A DNA stretch of 64,000 nt from NCBI RefSeq assembly GCF_000341085.1, contig NZ_ANBA01000003.1, positions 62,001 to 126,000 of the forward strand. Direction: 5' to 3'. Origin of the DNA: Nocardiopsis ganjiahuensis DSM 45031. GTDB lineage: Bacteria > Actinomycetota > Actinomycetes > Streptosporangiales > Streptosporangiaceae. This document shows positions 49,701 to 57,147 of this stretch, in pieces; the first letter of the stretch is position 1; each line of letters opens with the position of its first letter. The translations under genes were made by a program, and so were the position numbers. The notes under the pieces were generated by a model that saw nothing but the letters and a program-made list of their open reading frames with translations, was not told the DNA's origin and did no database searches.

Positions 49701-50195
49701 GGCGATCGTCTTCGTGAAGTGCAGGATGTTCTGCGACTCGACGCCGAGCTGCCCGGCGGCCGCGGCGATCGCGGCCAACTCGGAGTGGGTGAGCGGGATC
49801 TGGAGCGCCAGGTCCCGGAGGGACGACTCCAGCTTCTCCAGCTCTTCGGGGGTGGCGTCCAACACCTTCGTCACGCCCGCCCAGTCCGACTCCCACGAGA
49901 TGGCGGCCTGGGCAGACATACCCAAACCAGCGGTGATCGCAGCTCCGGCCACGAGCATCCCGCGGCCCGCCGACTGGAAAGCCTCAGCGCGGCGGGCGGC
50001 GTTCTCCTCGACCTCGGCGAGGGTGCGGTCCATGTCCTCCTGGAGCTCACGTTCCAGCCGGGCCACAGCGTTGTTGGCGTCCTCGACGCTGCGCTGGTAC
50101 TTCTCCATGGCCCGGCCTGCCCGGTCCAACCCTTTTTCCAGCCCGGCCGCGTTCGCACTGAGGTTGATGCGCAGATCACGCTGCTGAGAGGACAC
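46779..50195 (-). CDS. Tape measure protein with internal NlpC/P60 peptidase domain
   Basis: The 1138-residue protein sets the tail length; 1138 residues predicts a tail near 170 nm by the usual ~1.5 Å per residue rule. The N-terminal half is helical with coiled coils (QRSVEDANNAVARLERELQEDMDRTLAEVEE), then the PhageMin_Tail core (AAISWESDWAGVTKVLDATPEELEKLESSLRDLA). Hydrophobic segments lie near residues 445-495. Near residues 930-1050 is an NlpC/P60 domain: LGVPYSWGGGGPGGPGYGFG, catalytic Cys in GFDCSSLMQYGW (about 968), then PGDLVFPHRGHVAGVAG with the His. The enzyme domain probably cuts cell-wall peptide during DNA entry. The GTG at 50195 has GAGGGGG upstream. Confidence 0.92.
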   Translation of the reverse strand: MSSQQRDLRINLSANAAGLEKGLDRAGRAMEKYQRSVEDANNAVARLERELQEDMDRTLAEVEENAARRAEAFQSAGRGMLVAGAAITAGLGMSAQAAISWESDWAGVTKVLDATPEELEKLESSLRDLALQIPLTHSELAAIAAAAGQLGVESQNILHFTKTIAAMGVATNMTVEEAAMSMARFSSIMGTPQENVDQLGSSLVALGNSSAATESEIMEMAMRIAGAGQTVGLTEGEVLGFAAALKSVGMEAESGGSAVSRVLLDINSAVGESGEKLQDFAQVSGMSAQEFSAAWEADPAKATHAFVDGLAEMNAEGENVVGTLDRLGFGEIIVRDALLRMAGASDLVGESLKVGNEGWEENLALVEEAAARYETTESQIQMAKNAITETGISIGESLLPILGEAAEKVTDYGGAFKSLDDGQKQWVTSIGGGVGALALLTGALITVGPRMIEFRGQMQELRTGGANRLQRGIGGLATMMTGPYGIAIGAVLGLGAMWLDQKAKQIAKEQEWAGVLAASEGAITASTAAHAAQRLEEEGLLGVASELGIEQGRLTEAVLENGEARQALTTISDHMAATQDGLVTLNTGEKATTEELTEAVQTLLGEKADLSEMDETQLEAIALLASQTSGLTDEMDAGAEAAAAVAGETEETVSAYVTASEAADQYRESVDRLNSSIAESISAELDYNSTLLRSVETVTQNAGATDKHTEAGIANHRAILDLIDAGDAEVQTMIANEASTEDLEKKKKDLREDLELLRDTVGLTDEQFAEYDEMLRNVESNVDTAVEVTAKGTWTQSSAPASGGEYLAYADGGSVIGPGTGTSDSIRALLSNGEHVLTAREVQMLGGQDSVYAMRDLIRRGDLKFARGGAVGEPRRFARGGAVLPDSATVVNDHDEDTRIKLQQMIEGLTASIAEDAAQQWKKHMESGGSVVSAWKSQLGVPYSWGGGGPGGPGYGFGRGAGIRGFDCSSLMQYGWNKAGVSLPRVTYAQINYGKAVPKGQERPGDLVFPHRGHVAGVAGPGRLIHAPYTGATVSYRGMYPNPIAIRRPGKYDQGGRLEHGEVGVNLSRRPERVLAPRDTANFERLVEVLSGTTVPAAGAGPTEVHYHVHHVPGFTTGRDLQRAEESRQTRVRTGRRG

Positions 50196-50208
50196 AGAGC
50201 CACCCCCT

Positions 50209-51023
50209 CTACTCGTGTTTGCTCAGGCGCACCTTCGTGCCGGGCGGGATGTGCTGGTGGACCTTCGCCAGGTGGGCCTGCCGCTCCCCGATGCGCTGAC
50301 ACCCGGGGCAGGCCGACACCGTCGGCAGGTACGCGGTACGGGATCCGCCGCGATCCGGGTCCCACTCCTCAGCCCGCGTCCCACACCCGCTGCACGTCTC
50401 CATCTCGCGGATGTGCGCCCACAGGGCCAGGTCGCGGTCACGCTTGGGCCAGCCCAGGAACGCGCTGTGCGAGATCCTGTAGAACCGGGCCACCTCGAGC
50501 TCGAGGCTCAGCGCCGGGTCGCGGTCGATCCTTTTGGGGTGGCAGGGTCCAACGCCCGGACGCGCCCGTTGATCGCGATGGCGAGGTTGAACAGGTCGTT
50601 GCGTTCGCCGGTGGACAGGTTCTGCTGCACGAACTCGGTCCACTCGGCGGTGGTGAGGTCGCCCTCCACCGACGCGAGGAACACAGCGTGCAGGTACTCC
50701 TCGTCGCGCTGGCGGCGGACCTCGTCAGAGTCGTCGGCCTCAGCTTCGGGGTAGGCGTCGCCGAGGTCCTCGAAGGCGCCCGGGGGCAGGGCCCGCAGTG
50801 TGATCTGCTCGTAGCAGGCGTCCCGCTTCTTCTCGGCCGCGTCGAGCAGCTTCTTCGCCTTCGCCGCACCCTGCTTGTCGTCGTCCTTGACCGCCATGGC
50901 GGCCTTCCGGGCAGCCGCGAGGCCCTGCTCCGCCGCCCGGGTGTCCTCCACCGACGCGACCCGACACGGGTAGGTGGCGACCGGCCGCTCCCGGGAGAGC
51001 AGCCGGTCCTTCAACCCCGCCAT
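50209..51023 (-). CDS. Tail assembly chaperone GT (-1 frameshift product)
   Basis: The fusion comes from a -1 ribosomal frameshift within the G gene. The zero frame runs from 51023 to the CCCAAAA site at 50532-50538. The ribosome then continues in the -1 frame, reading [47 protein letters not shown], down to the stop at 50209. The T part carries a zinc-ribbon-like pair CSGCG and CPGC. G and GT coat the tape measure during tail assembly in a fixed ratio. The -1 frame has no start codon with a ribosome site, and it overlaps the end of G, exactly as in lambda and most siphoviruses. Confidence 0.88.
50508..51023 (-). CDS. Tail assembly chaperone G
   Basis: The 171-residue zero-frame product is the more abundant of the two chaperones. 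It starts [27 protein letters not shown], has a helical middle ([52 protein letters not shown]) and ends [15 protein letters not shown]. The TPK codons span the slippery site. The C-terminal ~80 residues ([40 protein letters not shown]) resemble tail chaperones of actinophages. The ATG at 51023 overlaps the stop of the major tail protein gene (TGATG). Confidence 0.85.
   Translation of the reverse strand: MAGLKDRLLSRERPVATYPCRVASVEDTRAAEQGLAAARKAAMAVKDDDKQGAAKAKKLLDAAEKKRDACYEQITLRALPPGAFEDLGDAYPEAEADDSDEVRRQRDEEYLHAVFLASVEGDLTTAEWTEFVQQNLSTGERNDLFNLAIAINGRVRALDPATPKGSTATRR
50532..50538 (-). promoter_or_regulatory. Programmed -1 frameshift site CCCAAAA
   Basis: On the minus strand the zero-frame codons read ACC CCA AAA, so C CCA AAA fits the X XXY YYZ rule exactly. 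Slipping back one base joins the G frame to the T frame with no stop between them. Confidence 0.88.
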
Positions 51024-51517
51024 CAGACCGTGTCCGGGATCGCGACGGACTCCGCGGGCTCCGCCGGGATCGCGAAGGACACCACGATGTTCGCGACCTC
51101 GGTACCCTCCGTGCTGATCGACTTGCCGAGGGAGGAGACACGGACCGGCCACACGTCCATGGGCGAGCCGACCTCGTCACCGCCGTGCATGATCACGATG
51201 TAGCCCTCGGTACCCCGGGGCAGAACCTCGCGGACGTCGGCGCCCCCGATGTCCTGGGGCAGGGTGAGGGAGGAGTCCTCGACCGTGGTCCGGCCGGGAA
51301 TGCTCGGCGTGAAAGTCGTGTGCAAGGGGTTGTAGGTGACGTTCGCGCTGGAGACGGTCCATCCGGAGGAGCCGATGACCTCGCGGGTCAGGTCGGTGCC
51401 CGCGTCCAGTTCCGCGCGCAGCGGCTCCTGGACGTCCTCGATGGTCGGGGCGAACAGGATCGTGGTGACACCGGCGTTGATGAACTTGTCGGTGACGTCG
51501 ATCGGGGAAGCGGGCAT
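51023..51517 (-). CDS. Major tail (tube) protein
   Basis: The 164-residue protein starts MPASPIDVTDKFINAGVTTILFAPTIEDVQEPLRAELDAGTDLTREV. It is beta-rich in the second half (WTVSSANVTYNPLHTTFTPSIPGRTTVEDSSLTLPQDIGG), then GYIVIMHGGDEVGSPMDVWPVRVSS and VSFAIPAEPAESVAIP. The size and place directly before the G/GT chaperones are those of the siphovirus tube protein. The ATG at 51517 follows GAAGGAGAGCTGACG, a strong ribosome site suited to a highly made structural protein. Confidence 0.85.
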   Translation of the reverse strand: MPASPIDVTDKFINAGVTTILFAPTIEDVQEPLRAELDAGTDLTREVIGSSGWTVSSANVTYNPLHTTFTPSIPGRTTVEDSSLTLPQDIGGADVREVLPRGTEGYIVIMHGGDEVGSPMDVWPVRVSSLGKSISTEGTEVANIVVSFAIPAEPAESVAIPDTV

Positions 51518-51519
51518 CG

Positions 51520-51702
51520 TCAGCTCTCCTTCTTCTCAGCGGCCTTCGCCGTGTTGGGGGTCCTGGCCGGAGAGGTACCGGTGTCGGTGTCGACTCGCTT
51601 CCAGCCCTTGCTCTCCCAGAACGGCACCGCCGACGGGGGCGCCTGGTAGGTGCGGTTCGCCTTCGGGTGGTGCAACTCCACCGTGATCTTCCTGCGGGCC
51701 AT
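51520..51702 (-). CDS. Small tail-region protein
   Basis: The 60-residue protein reads MARRKITVELHHPKANRTYQAPPSAVPFWESKGWKRVD, then a Lys/Thr/Ala-rich tail ending AEKKES. The pattern V-x-F-W-x-S-K-G-W is frequent in small phage head-tail genes that follow the gp10-like gene. GAGGGG precedes the ATG at 51702. It is encoded directly before the tube gene (2-bp gap). Function is unknown; it is probably structural. Confidence 0.65.
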   Translation of the reverse strand: MARRKITVELHHPKANRTYQAPPSAVPFWESKGWKRVDTDTGTSPARTPNTAKAAEKKES

Positions 51703-51710
51703 GAGACCCC

Positions 51711-52160
51711 TCACTTTCCGTATCCAGCCGCGCGCGCGGCCTCGTCGACTGCTTGGTTGACTGCTTCCACGACCCGGCGTCCGTGCATGTCCGCGGCCGG
51801 GACCAGGAACGGTCTGGTGGACTGCTCCACCCACACGTTCCGGTTTCCGTGCACGGGATGCCGGAATGTGCGGTTGCCGGTGATGCCCTCGTGGGGGCGT
51901 GCGTGCGGGGCCTTCGCCTTCGACACGACGATGGACACCCCGGCCTGTTTCTTCGTGAAGGACGTGGCCAGCCGGAGCGCGCGCGGGATGCGGGTTGACC
52001 AGCCGGCCCGGCGCCGGGCGTCCGCGAGGACGGGCTGCCCGGCGGCCTTCATGCGCGGCCGCAGGCTCTTGCGCAGATCGGCGGGGAACCGGCCGTGCTG
52101 GCGGATCATCCGCCGGATGGCGTTGCCCGTCCGCTCCAGCGGCACCACTTCGTCGGACAC
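51711..52160 (-). CDS. HK97 gp10-like tail completion protein
   Basis: The 149-residue protein resembles the HK97 gp10/minor tail completion group: LERTGNAIRRMIRQHGRFPADLRKSLRPRMKAAGQPVLADARRRAGW in the N-terminal helical part, then SIVVSKAKAPHARPHEGITGNRTFRHPVHGNRNVWVEQSTRPFLVPAADMHGRRVVEAVNQAVDEA. The PFLVPA-x6-R-x3-A motif near the end is a hallmark. The ATG at 52160 has AAAGGGGGGAGACGTGTCCG-type purine-rich sequence upstream. It lies between the connector and the tube protein as expected. Confidence 0.8.
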   Translation of the reverse strand: MSDEVVPLERTGNAIRRMIRQHGRFPADLRKSLRPRMKAAGQPVLADARRRAGWSTRIPRALRLATSFTKKQAGVSIVVSKAKAPHARPHEGITGNRTFRHPVHGNRNVWVEQSTRPFLVPAADMHGRRVVEAVNQAVDEAARAAGYGK

Positions 52161-52171
52161 GTCTCCCCCCT

Positions 52172-52630
52172 TTACCGGCTGGTCATAGCGGTGATGGACA
52201 CCAGCACCTCAGCGGTGACGGCCGGGCCCGACTCGGTCTGGGCCTGCTCCCACACCGCCACCGACATCTGGGCGTGCAGACACGCACCACCGAGACGGCG
52301 GTCAGCCAGGAGCGCGGTGTTCATCGCGTCCACCAGCTCAGCGACCCGGTTCCGGACCGCCTGCATGTCGGGGTCACCGCGCTCGGAGGAGGCCAGACAC
52401 ACCAGGTCGTAGGTCTCCTGGTCGCGGGTGGCCGCCAAGTTCTGCCGGGACTGGCTGATCTCGGTGGTGGGCCGGACCGGGCTGTAGCCCACGACGATGA
52501 GGTCAGGGTCCATCTCCACGGCCGGTTGGCCGTCGATGACCTGGACGCCGTCCGCACCGAGGCCGGGAGCGGTCCGGAACAGCTGGAGTAGCGCGTCGAT
52601 CACGTGCGGGATGCTCGTCGTTGAGGACAT
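52172..52630 (-). CDS. Tail terminator-like protein
   Basis: The 152-residue protein is mixed alpha/beta: SIPHVIDALLQLFRTAPGLGADGVQVIDGQPAVEMDPDLIVVGYSP, then a helix AVRNRVAELVDAMNTALLADRRLGG and final strands (ACLHAQMSVAVWEQAQTESGPAVTAEVLVSITAMTS). This fold order (helix, strands, long helix, strand pair) and the position after the gp10-like step match siphovirus tail terminators, which cap the tail tube at the head end. The ATG at 52630 is 3 bp from the stop of the connector gene. Confidence 0.7.
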   Translation of the reverse strand: MSSTTSIPHVIDALLQLFRTAPGLGADGVQVIDGQPAVEMDPDLIVVGYSPVRPTTEISQSRQNLAATRDQETYDLVCLASSERGDPDMQAVRNRVAELVDAMNTALLADRRLGGACLHAQMSVAVWEQAQTESGPAVTAEVLVSITAMTSR

Positions 52631-52633
52631 CGG

Positions 52634-53176
52634 TCACCCCACCAGCGGTTGGTCGGTCGGCTCTTTGCCGAGGCCGAGAAGCTCCCGGACCCGGTACGGC
52701 ATGGAGTAGGCGGTGCCCGGCAGGTACGACCCGTCCGAAGCGCCGGCCTGCGGGCGGGTGTTGCCGCCCGACCCTCGGTTCTGGGAGTTGGTCCACAGGT
52801 GGCGGACCAGCTCCAGCCCGGCGAGACGGATGTGGCCCGGCACCGCGGCGGCGGTGCCCGCACGCCCGGCCGTGTAGGACACCTCGGCGCGGCCGTCGCC
52901 GGTCGGGGCGGCCACGACTCCCTCCGGGGAGAGCAGCTCCCACCCGGGGGTTTCGACGGACAGGACCGGCCGGTGGTGGAGGACCGCGCGGCCGCCGGTG
53001 ACGGTCACGGTTTCGGTGGCGGCCACGGCCAGGACCTCGCCGATACGGGCCCGGATCATCTCGCACGCAGCGCCGATGAACCCGGGCAGCTCGGATTCGG
53101 ACGTCGAGGTCACCATGTTGAGGTGCTTCTTCACGTCCGCGACGTCCACGAACGGGTCAGGTGTCGCCGTCAGCAT
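52634..53176 (-). CDS. Head-tail connector protein (gp6-like)
   Basis: The 180-residue protein starts MLTATPDPFVDVADVKKHLNMVTSTSESELPGFIGAACEMIRARIGEV. This is the HK97 gp6-like adaptor pattern of a DVKxHLN opening and an all-helical core. Beta strands in the middle (ETVTVTGGRAVLHHRPVLSVETPGWELLSPEGVVAAP) and a second helical block (IRLAGLELVRHLWTNSQNRGSGG) follow. The C-terminus is YSMPYRVRELLGLG, also typical. The ATG at 53176 overlaps the end of the small gene upstream by 20 bp. Confidence 0.85.
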   Translation of the reverse strand: MLTATPDPFVDVADVKKHLNMVTSTSESELPGFIGAACEMIRARIGEVLAVAATETVTVTGGRAVLHHRPVLSVETPGWELLSPEGVVAAPTGDGRAEVSYTAGRAGTAAAVPGHIRLAGLELVRHLWTNSQNRGSGGNTRPQAGASDGSYLPGTAYSMPYRVRELLGLGKEPTDQPLVG

Positions 53177-53339
53177 CCGCGGCCTTCTTCCGTCGGGCGG
53201 GGCGCTTCGGCTTCTCCGGGGCCTCCACCGCCTCGAACAGGCTGGGGTGCTTGACCACCAGCGGGTCCGTGTCCGGCAGCACCGCCCCCTGGGCAACCAC
53301 ACGCTGCCCGGTCGCGAACGTTTTCCGTGCGCGCTGCAC
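53157..53339 (-). CDS. Small head-region protein
   Basis: The 60-residue protein reads VQRARKTFATGQRVVAQGAVLPDTDPLVVKHPSLFEAVEAPEKPKRPARRKKAADADGDT. The GAVLPDTDPLVVKHPSLFE core is a familiar small actinophage protein found directly after the capsid gene. The C-terminal third is basic (Lys/Arg/Pro). The GTG at 53339 is chosen because GGGAGGAG lies nine bases upstream; the longer frame to 53375 has no ribosome site. It probably binds capsid or the head-tail joint. Confidence 0.7.
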   Translation of the reverse strand: MQRARKTFATGQRVVAQGAVLPDTDPLVVKHPSLFEAVEAPEKPKRPARRKKAADADGDT

Positions 53340-53403
53340 TGGCTCTCTCCTCCCCACAGCGAAGGGCGGGACCATGACGGCCCCGCCCTTCTACCTGGTC
53401 GTG

Positions 53404-54813
53404 TTAGGCGGACTGGACCTGGAGCAGCCGGAACGCGTTGGCGTCCAGGACGTCACCGCCGACCCGCCAGTGAGCGAACCAACCGACCTCGCCGGTGGGG
53501 CGCTGGTTGGCGCCCTTGACCAGCGGCTCGAACTGGACCGTCATGCCGATGCGGTCCACGATCAGGTACCGGGAGAAATCCCCCAGCAGCAGGATGTTCG
53601 CCCCGTCCGCCACGGCGGTCGCCATCTGCGACGCCTCGTGGACCGACCGGCCCAGCAGCTGGCTGGGGGTGTCCATGCCCAGGTCCGCCCAGAACGCGTG
53701 CGTGGGGCCGGACCCGGTGGCGAACTGGCGGGTCAGGAGCTGGATCGACTCCGAGGACAGCCACTGGGCGTTGCGGCGGTGGCGGGCCGGAATGGCGCCC
53801 TTGAGCGCGTACACGTCCTCCACCGCGTAGGTGGACGCGGCCGCGGTCTCCACCACCGACCCGGACACGGCGGCCACGGCGGTGACGACACCGCGGGGCT
53901 GACCGGTGCCGGACCCGGTGGCGAACGCGTTGGCCTCCAGGTTGTCCTTCGCGTCGGCGAGCAGCATGCCCACCTGAGACGCGATGCCGGTGTCCTGGGT
54001 GACCTCGAAGGACCCCTGGAGGTAGGCGGCGGCCTTGTGCGGGGTGGCGTCGGGCTGGGTGAAGCTGGGGGAGGCGTCAGCGGCCTCGTCGCCCTCGGCC
54101 AGCCACTCGGCGGTGACCCCGGCGGTGGTGATGCCGTGCCAGTTGTCGCCGGTGATGCGGTCCACCCGGGCGAGCTGCCGGATCGGGTTCGTGGACCCGG
54201 CGTTGGTGAGGATCAGGGTCGGGTCCAGGTGGAACGGAACCAGGTAGCCGCCGTTGCCGTCGGTGAGCGACATGGCTGCGCGCATCGCCTCGGCCTCGTC
54301 CTGCGGCAGGTGGTACGGCTGGGCGCCGGACAGCACCTGCTCGAACGCACGGGTGTAGGCGTCCGACCCGGTCATGAGCATGTGGCGGGCGATGCGGCCG
54401 TGGCGGTCGTTGCGCTCCACCATGCGGGTCGCGTGCTCGCGGTGGGCGTCCTCGACGTAGTCGGGTGCCTGCTCGATGGCGTCCAGGGCCCGGGACCGAA
54501 GGTCGGCGGCGGGCACCATGCCGGAGCGGACCGCGTCGAGGTTGTCGAACGGGCCCTGGTTGGTGCGCACGTGGACGTCCGTCCCGCCCGGTTCGGTGGA
54601 GCGAGAGCCGCCGGCGGTCTGGGCGCCACGGATGCGCTCGATGAACGCGGCACGCTCGGCGAGCGGGACCCGTTCGGTCTCCAGCTCGCCGTGCTCGGTC
54701 TCCAGCGCCTCGAACCGCGTCGCCTGCTCCTCGTCGAGGTTGCCCTCGGCGAGCTGGAGCAGCTCGGACCGGATCTCGGGGAGGCGTTCGTCAATCTCCT
54801 GAAGTCGGTTCAC
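53404..54813 (-). CDS. HK97-family major capsid protein
   Basis: The protein has 469 residues. The N-terminal ~110 are the helical scaffold (delta) domain (LQEIDERLPEIRSELLQLAEGNLDEEQATRFEALETEHGELETERVPLAERAAFIERIRG), expected to be removed by the prohead protease. The capsid fold follows: YLVPFHLDPTLILTNAGSTNPIRQLARVDRITGDNWHGI, TPHKAAAYLQGSFEVTQDTGIASQVGMLLADAKDN, then GTGQPRGVV and LLGRSVHEAS. The GTG at 54813 overlaps the protease stop. Its length is slightly above the HK97 precursor (385). Confidence 0.95.
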   Translation of the reverse strand: MNRLQEIDERLPEIRSELLQLAEGNLDEEQATRFEALETEHGELETERVPLAERAAFIERIRGAQTAGGSRSTEPGGTDVHVRTNQGPFDNLDAVRSGMVPAADLRSRALDAIEQAPDYVEDAHREHATRMVERNDRHGRIARHMLMTGSDAYTRAFEQVLSGAQPYHLPQDEAEAMRAAMSLTDGNGGYLVPFHLDPTLILTNAGSTNPIRQLARVDRITGDNWHGITTAGVTAEWLAEGDEAADASPSFTQPDATPHKAAAYLQGSFEVTQDTGIASQVGMLLADAKDNLEANAFATGSGTGQPRGVVTAVAAVSGSVVETAAASTYAVEDVYALKGAIPARHRRNAQWLSSESIQLLTRQFATGSGPTHAFWADLGMDTPSQLLGRSVHEASQMATAVADGANILLLGDFSRYLIVDRIGMTVQFEPLVKGANQRPTGEVGWFAHWRVGGDVLDANAFRLLQVQSA

Positions 54814-55571
54814 AGCAGGATTCCCTTCTGCATGAGTCGGGCCCGCGCTTGTACGCGGGTCAGGGACGGTCCCGAGTGACCAGCGGTCGGCTCGTCCGTG
54901 ACGGCCCCCTCCACGGGGGTGTCGGTGTTGGCTCCGGCCCCAGGCTCTGGGGTGGTGACCGTGGTGGTGAGCGCGGCGATGAGTTCGGCCCGCTCCTCCT
55001 CGCTGAGCCCGCCGAGGCGGTCCACGAGAGAGCGGACACCGAGGATCTCGGCGCCCTCATAGGCAGGGATGGGGGTCGGCCCGTACTCGGTGAGACGGAT
55101 CTCAGTGCGGGTGACCGTGGGTAGCTCCCCGCCACGGCGCGCGCGGGGCACCCGGGCGGGGGTGGACTGGAGGAACCGGCCGGAGAACGACTGCCCGCGG
55201 ATCGACCCTTCGCGGATCGCTTCGAGGATCTCGTCGGCGAGCGGGGTCCGGTGGTAGCGGGTGCGGGTGTAGAGGCCTCGGCCGTCCACGCGTACCTCCA
55301 GCGGGGACCCGATCGGCACGGACCCGCGCTCGGACGACTGCCCGTGCAGGGTCCTGCCGTGGTTGTAGAACACCGGCAGGCGGGTTCCCCGTTCGGACAC
55401 GGTCTTGTCGAACGCGGACCGGCCGATGACCTCCATGTAGTGGCCGTCGGCGTCAGAGATCTCGGTCGGGGTGTCGAAAACCGCTGCGTAGGCCTCGACG
55501 GTGCGGCCGTCGCCGTCAGAGACCACCGAGATGTCCTCCAGCGGGAACGACCTGGTGAACAGGTGCGTCAC
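54810..55571 (-). CDS. HK97-family prohead protease
   Basis: The 253-residue serine protease of the herpes-assemblin type matures the capsid. The catalytic His is in LPVFYNHGRTL (near residue 71), and the Ser is in GQSFSGRFLQST (near residue 126). The N-terminal VVSDGDGRTVEAYAAVFDTPTEISDADGHYMEVIGRSAFDKTV is characteristic. The C-terminal ~90 residues are acidic and Thr/Pro-rich and may serve as a scaffold or be self-cleaved. The GTG at 55571 overlaps the portal stop, and its stop overlaps the capsid start. Confidence 0.93.
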   Translation of the reverse strand: MTHLFTRSFPLEDISVVSDGDGRTVEAYAAVFDTPTEISDADGHYMEVIGRSAFDKTVSERGTRLPVFYNHGRTLHGQSSERGSVPIGSPLEVRVDGRGLYTRTRYHRTPLADEILEAIREGSIRGQSFSGRFLQSTPARVPRARRGGELPTVTRTEIRLTEYGPTPIPAYEGAEILGVRSLVDRLGGLSEEERAELIAALTTTVTTPEPGAGANTDTPVEGAVTDEPTAGHSGPSLTRVQARARLMQKGILL

Positions 55572-56968
55572 TTCGGGTCCTTCGGGTCGACGGTCTCCAC
55601 GACCGTGGGGACAGAGTCAGGGCTGATGGGTGCGGACTTCGCCGGGGCACCGGAGCCGTCCGGTTCGGAGTTCGCGGGCCGGAGCTGCACGCTGTAGAGG
55701 CCGGAGTGCTCCAGCAACCGGAAGTTCTCGGCGGTGACCGCAGGGACGACCGTGTCGGAGTCGTATCCGGCGTCGATCAGGGCCCGAATGGTCTGCGCCT
55801 GCTTGCCCTGGATCTCGGCGCTGTCCTTCCGGTCCTCCCGCAGGAAAGCCACATCCCGGTCGTCGTACCAGAGTTCGGCGCCGTCGGGTACATCCACGAT
55901 CGATGACAGGGCCTGGGCGGCGGACCGCCACAGGGGGCGGATGGTCTGGTCAGCGAACGCCCGCCTCGCGGACGAGTAGTTCGAGTAGGTGGCGGCCTGG
56001 AGGCCCTCGGAGAACCCGGCGATGATCGGCGGCACTCCGGCCGCCGCCGCGATCCGGGTCTCTCCGGCGCCCTGCGTGGAAGTGAAGGTGAGCTGCTGGA
56101 GGTTGTTGCCAGCGTTCGTGATGGTGGCGCCGCCGCCGATGAACATGGTCTTGTACGCGTTGTTCGCGCCCTGGTGTTCGGCGTTGAACTTCGCCATGAA
56201 CCGCTCGAACACGTCCGGGGTGACGTTGCTCGGCAGTGTCGCCACCAGCCCGGACACCGCGCCGTTATCGAAGTAGCGGAGCTTGTGCGTGGTCGCGGCG
56301 TTGTCCGCGGTCATCTCGCGGGAGATCGGCGTCATCCACGACATGCCGCGCTGCATGAACATCGGGTCAGGGATGGGCGCCCAGTGCGCGACCTCTCGCG
56401 GCATGAGCAGGTTCTCGTCAGGGACCCCGGCCGACGCCCCGTGCGGGTGGTAGATGTAGCCGAGCAGCTCGCCGTCGATGGCGTCCCCGGCCAGTTCCGG
56501 GTCGGTCTCGGAACCCACGACGATGGTGACCCAGTCCGGCCGGAGCCGCCGGAGCTTGCCGCCGCGACGGACGACGAAGCTGTTGCCGACCAGGTCGACG
56601 TCCTGAATCATCCGGGCCAACAGGTCGGTAGTGTGCCCGCCTGACCACGGGTTGCGCAGGAGCGCCAGGTCGTCATGGCCCTCGTCAAACAGGTCGCCGG
56701 GGCGGCCGTCCTTCATCTGCCGGAACAGCATCCGGGCCTCGGTGAACACCTTCATCCGCGCGAGGTTGCACGCGAACACCGGGCCGTTGGCCTTGTACAC
56801 GTGAGCGGCCTGGAGGAAGTCCGCGCATGGCTGCTCCTCGCCGCGCATGTTCGGGCCCATCGCGGCGGACGACCAGCCCATGGGGACGTCGATCTGCCCG
56901 CCGGACCAGTCCCCCATCAGGGACCGTTCGCGGGCTCGTGCGCGGGCGCGGCCGAACAGAGACGGCAT
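55568..56968 (-). CDS. Phage portal protein (HK97/SPP1-like)
   Basis: The 466-residue portal subunit forms the dodecameric ring through which DNA is packed. Seen motifs are FACNLARMKVFTEARMLFRQM, DVDLVGNSFVVRRGGKLRRLRPDWVTIVVG, IYHPHGA, PREVAHWAPIPDPMFMQRGMSWM, KLRYFDNGAVSGLV, AGVPPIIAGFSEGLQAATYSNYSSARRAFADQTIRPLW and TVVPAVTAENFRLLEHSGL. The last block is the classic portal stem and crown signature. The ATG at 56968 overlaps the stop of the small membrane gene upstream. Confidence 0.95.
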   Translation of the reverse strand: MPSLFGRARARARERSLMGDWSGGQIDVPMGWSSAAMGPNMRGEEQPCADFLQAAHVYKANGPVFACNLARMKVFTEARMLFRQMKDGRPGDLFDEGHDDLALLRNPWSGGHTTDLLARMIQDVDLVGNSFVVRRGGKLRRLRPDWVTIVVGSETDPELAGDAIDGELLGYIYHPHGASAGVPDENLLMPREVAHWAPIPDPMFMQRGMSWMTPISREMTADNAATTHKLRYFDNGAVSGLVATLPSNVTPDVFERFMAKFNAEHQGANNAYKTMFIGGGATITNAGNNLQQLTFTSTQGAGETRIAAAAGVPPIIAGFSEGLQAATYSNYSSARRAFADQTIRPLWRSAAQALSSIVDVPDGAELWYDDRDVAFLREDRKDSAEIQGKQAQTIRALIDAGYDSDTVVPAVTAENFRLLEHSGLYSVQLRPANSEPDGSGAPAKSAPISPDSVPTVVETVDPKDPK

Positions 56969-57147
56969 CAGGCGTCACCTCCGTCCGGGCTGTCGTCGTC
57001 GAGGTCGACCAGAAACAGGAGCGCGGCGCCGGACAGGACACCGCCGGCGGCGAGACCCCACCCGACACCGAGCTCCAGGCCGACACCGGCCGCGATCGCG
57101 GCGACCGCCAGGACCAGGCCGAGGCCGACCAGGGCGGGGCGGCTCAT
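56968..57147 (-). CDS. Small two-helix membrane protein between terminase and portal
   Basis: The 59-residue protein has two hydrophobic segments (ALVGLGLVLAVAAIAAGVGLELG and WGLAAGGVLSGAALLFLVDL) and an acidic C-terminus. The ATG at 57147 overlaps the terminase stop (ATGA) and its stop overlaps the portal start, so it is tightly coupled on both sides. Small membrane proteins of this kind are frequent between terL and portal in actinophages, and their role is unknown. It could tether packaging machinery to the membrane or be a superinfection factor. Confidence 0.7.
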   Translation of the reverse strand: MSRPALVGLGLVLAVAAIAAGVGLELGVGWGLAAGGVLSGAALLFLVDLDDDSPDGGDA

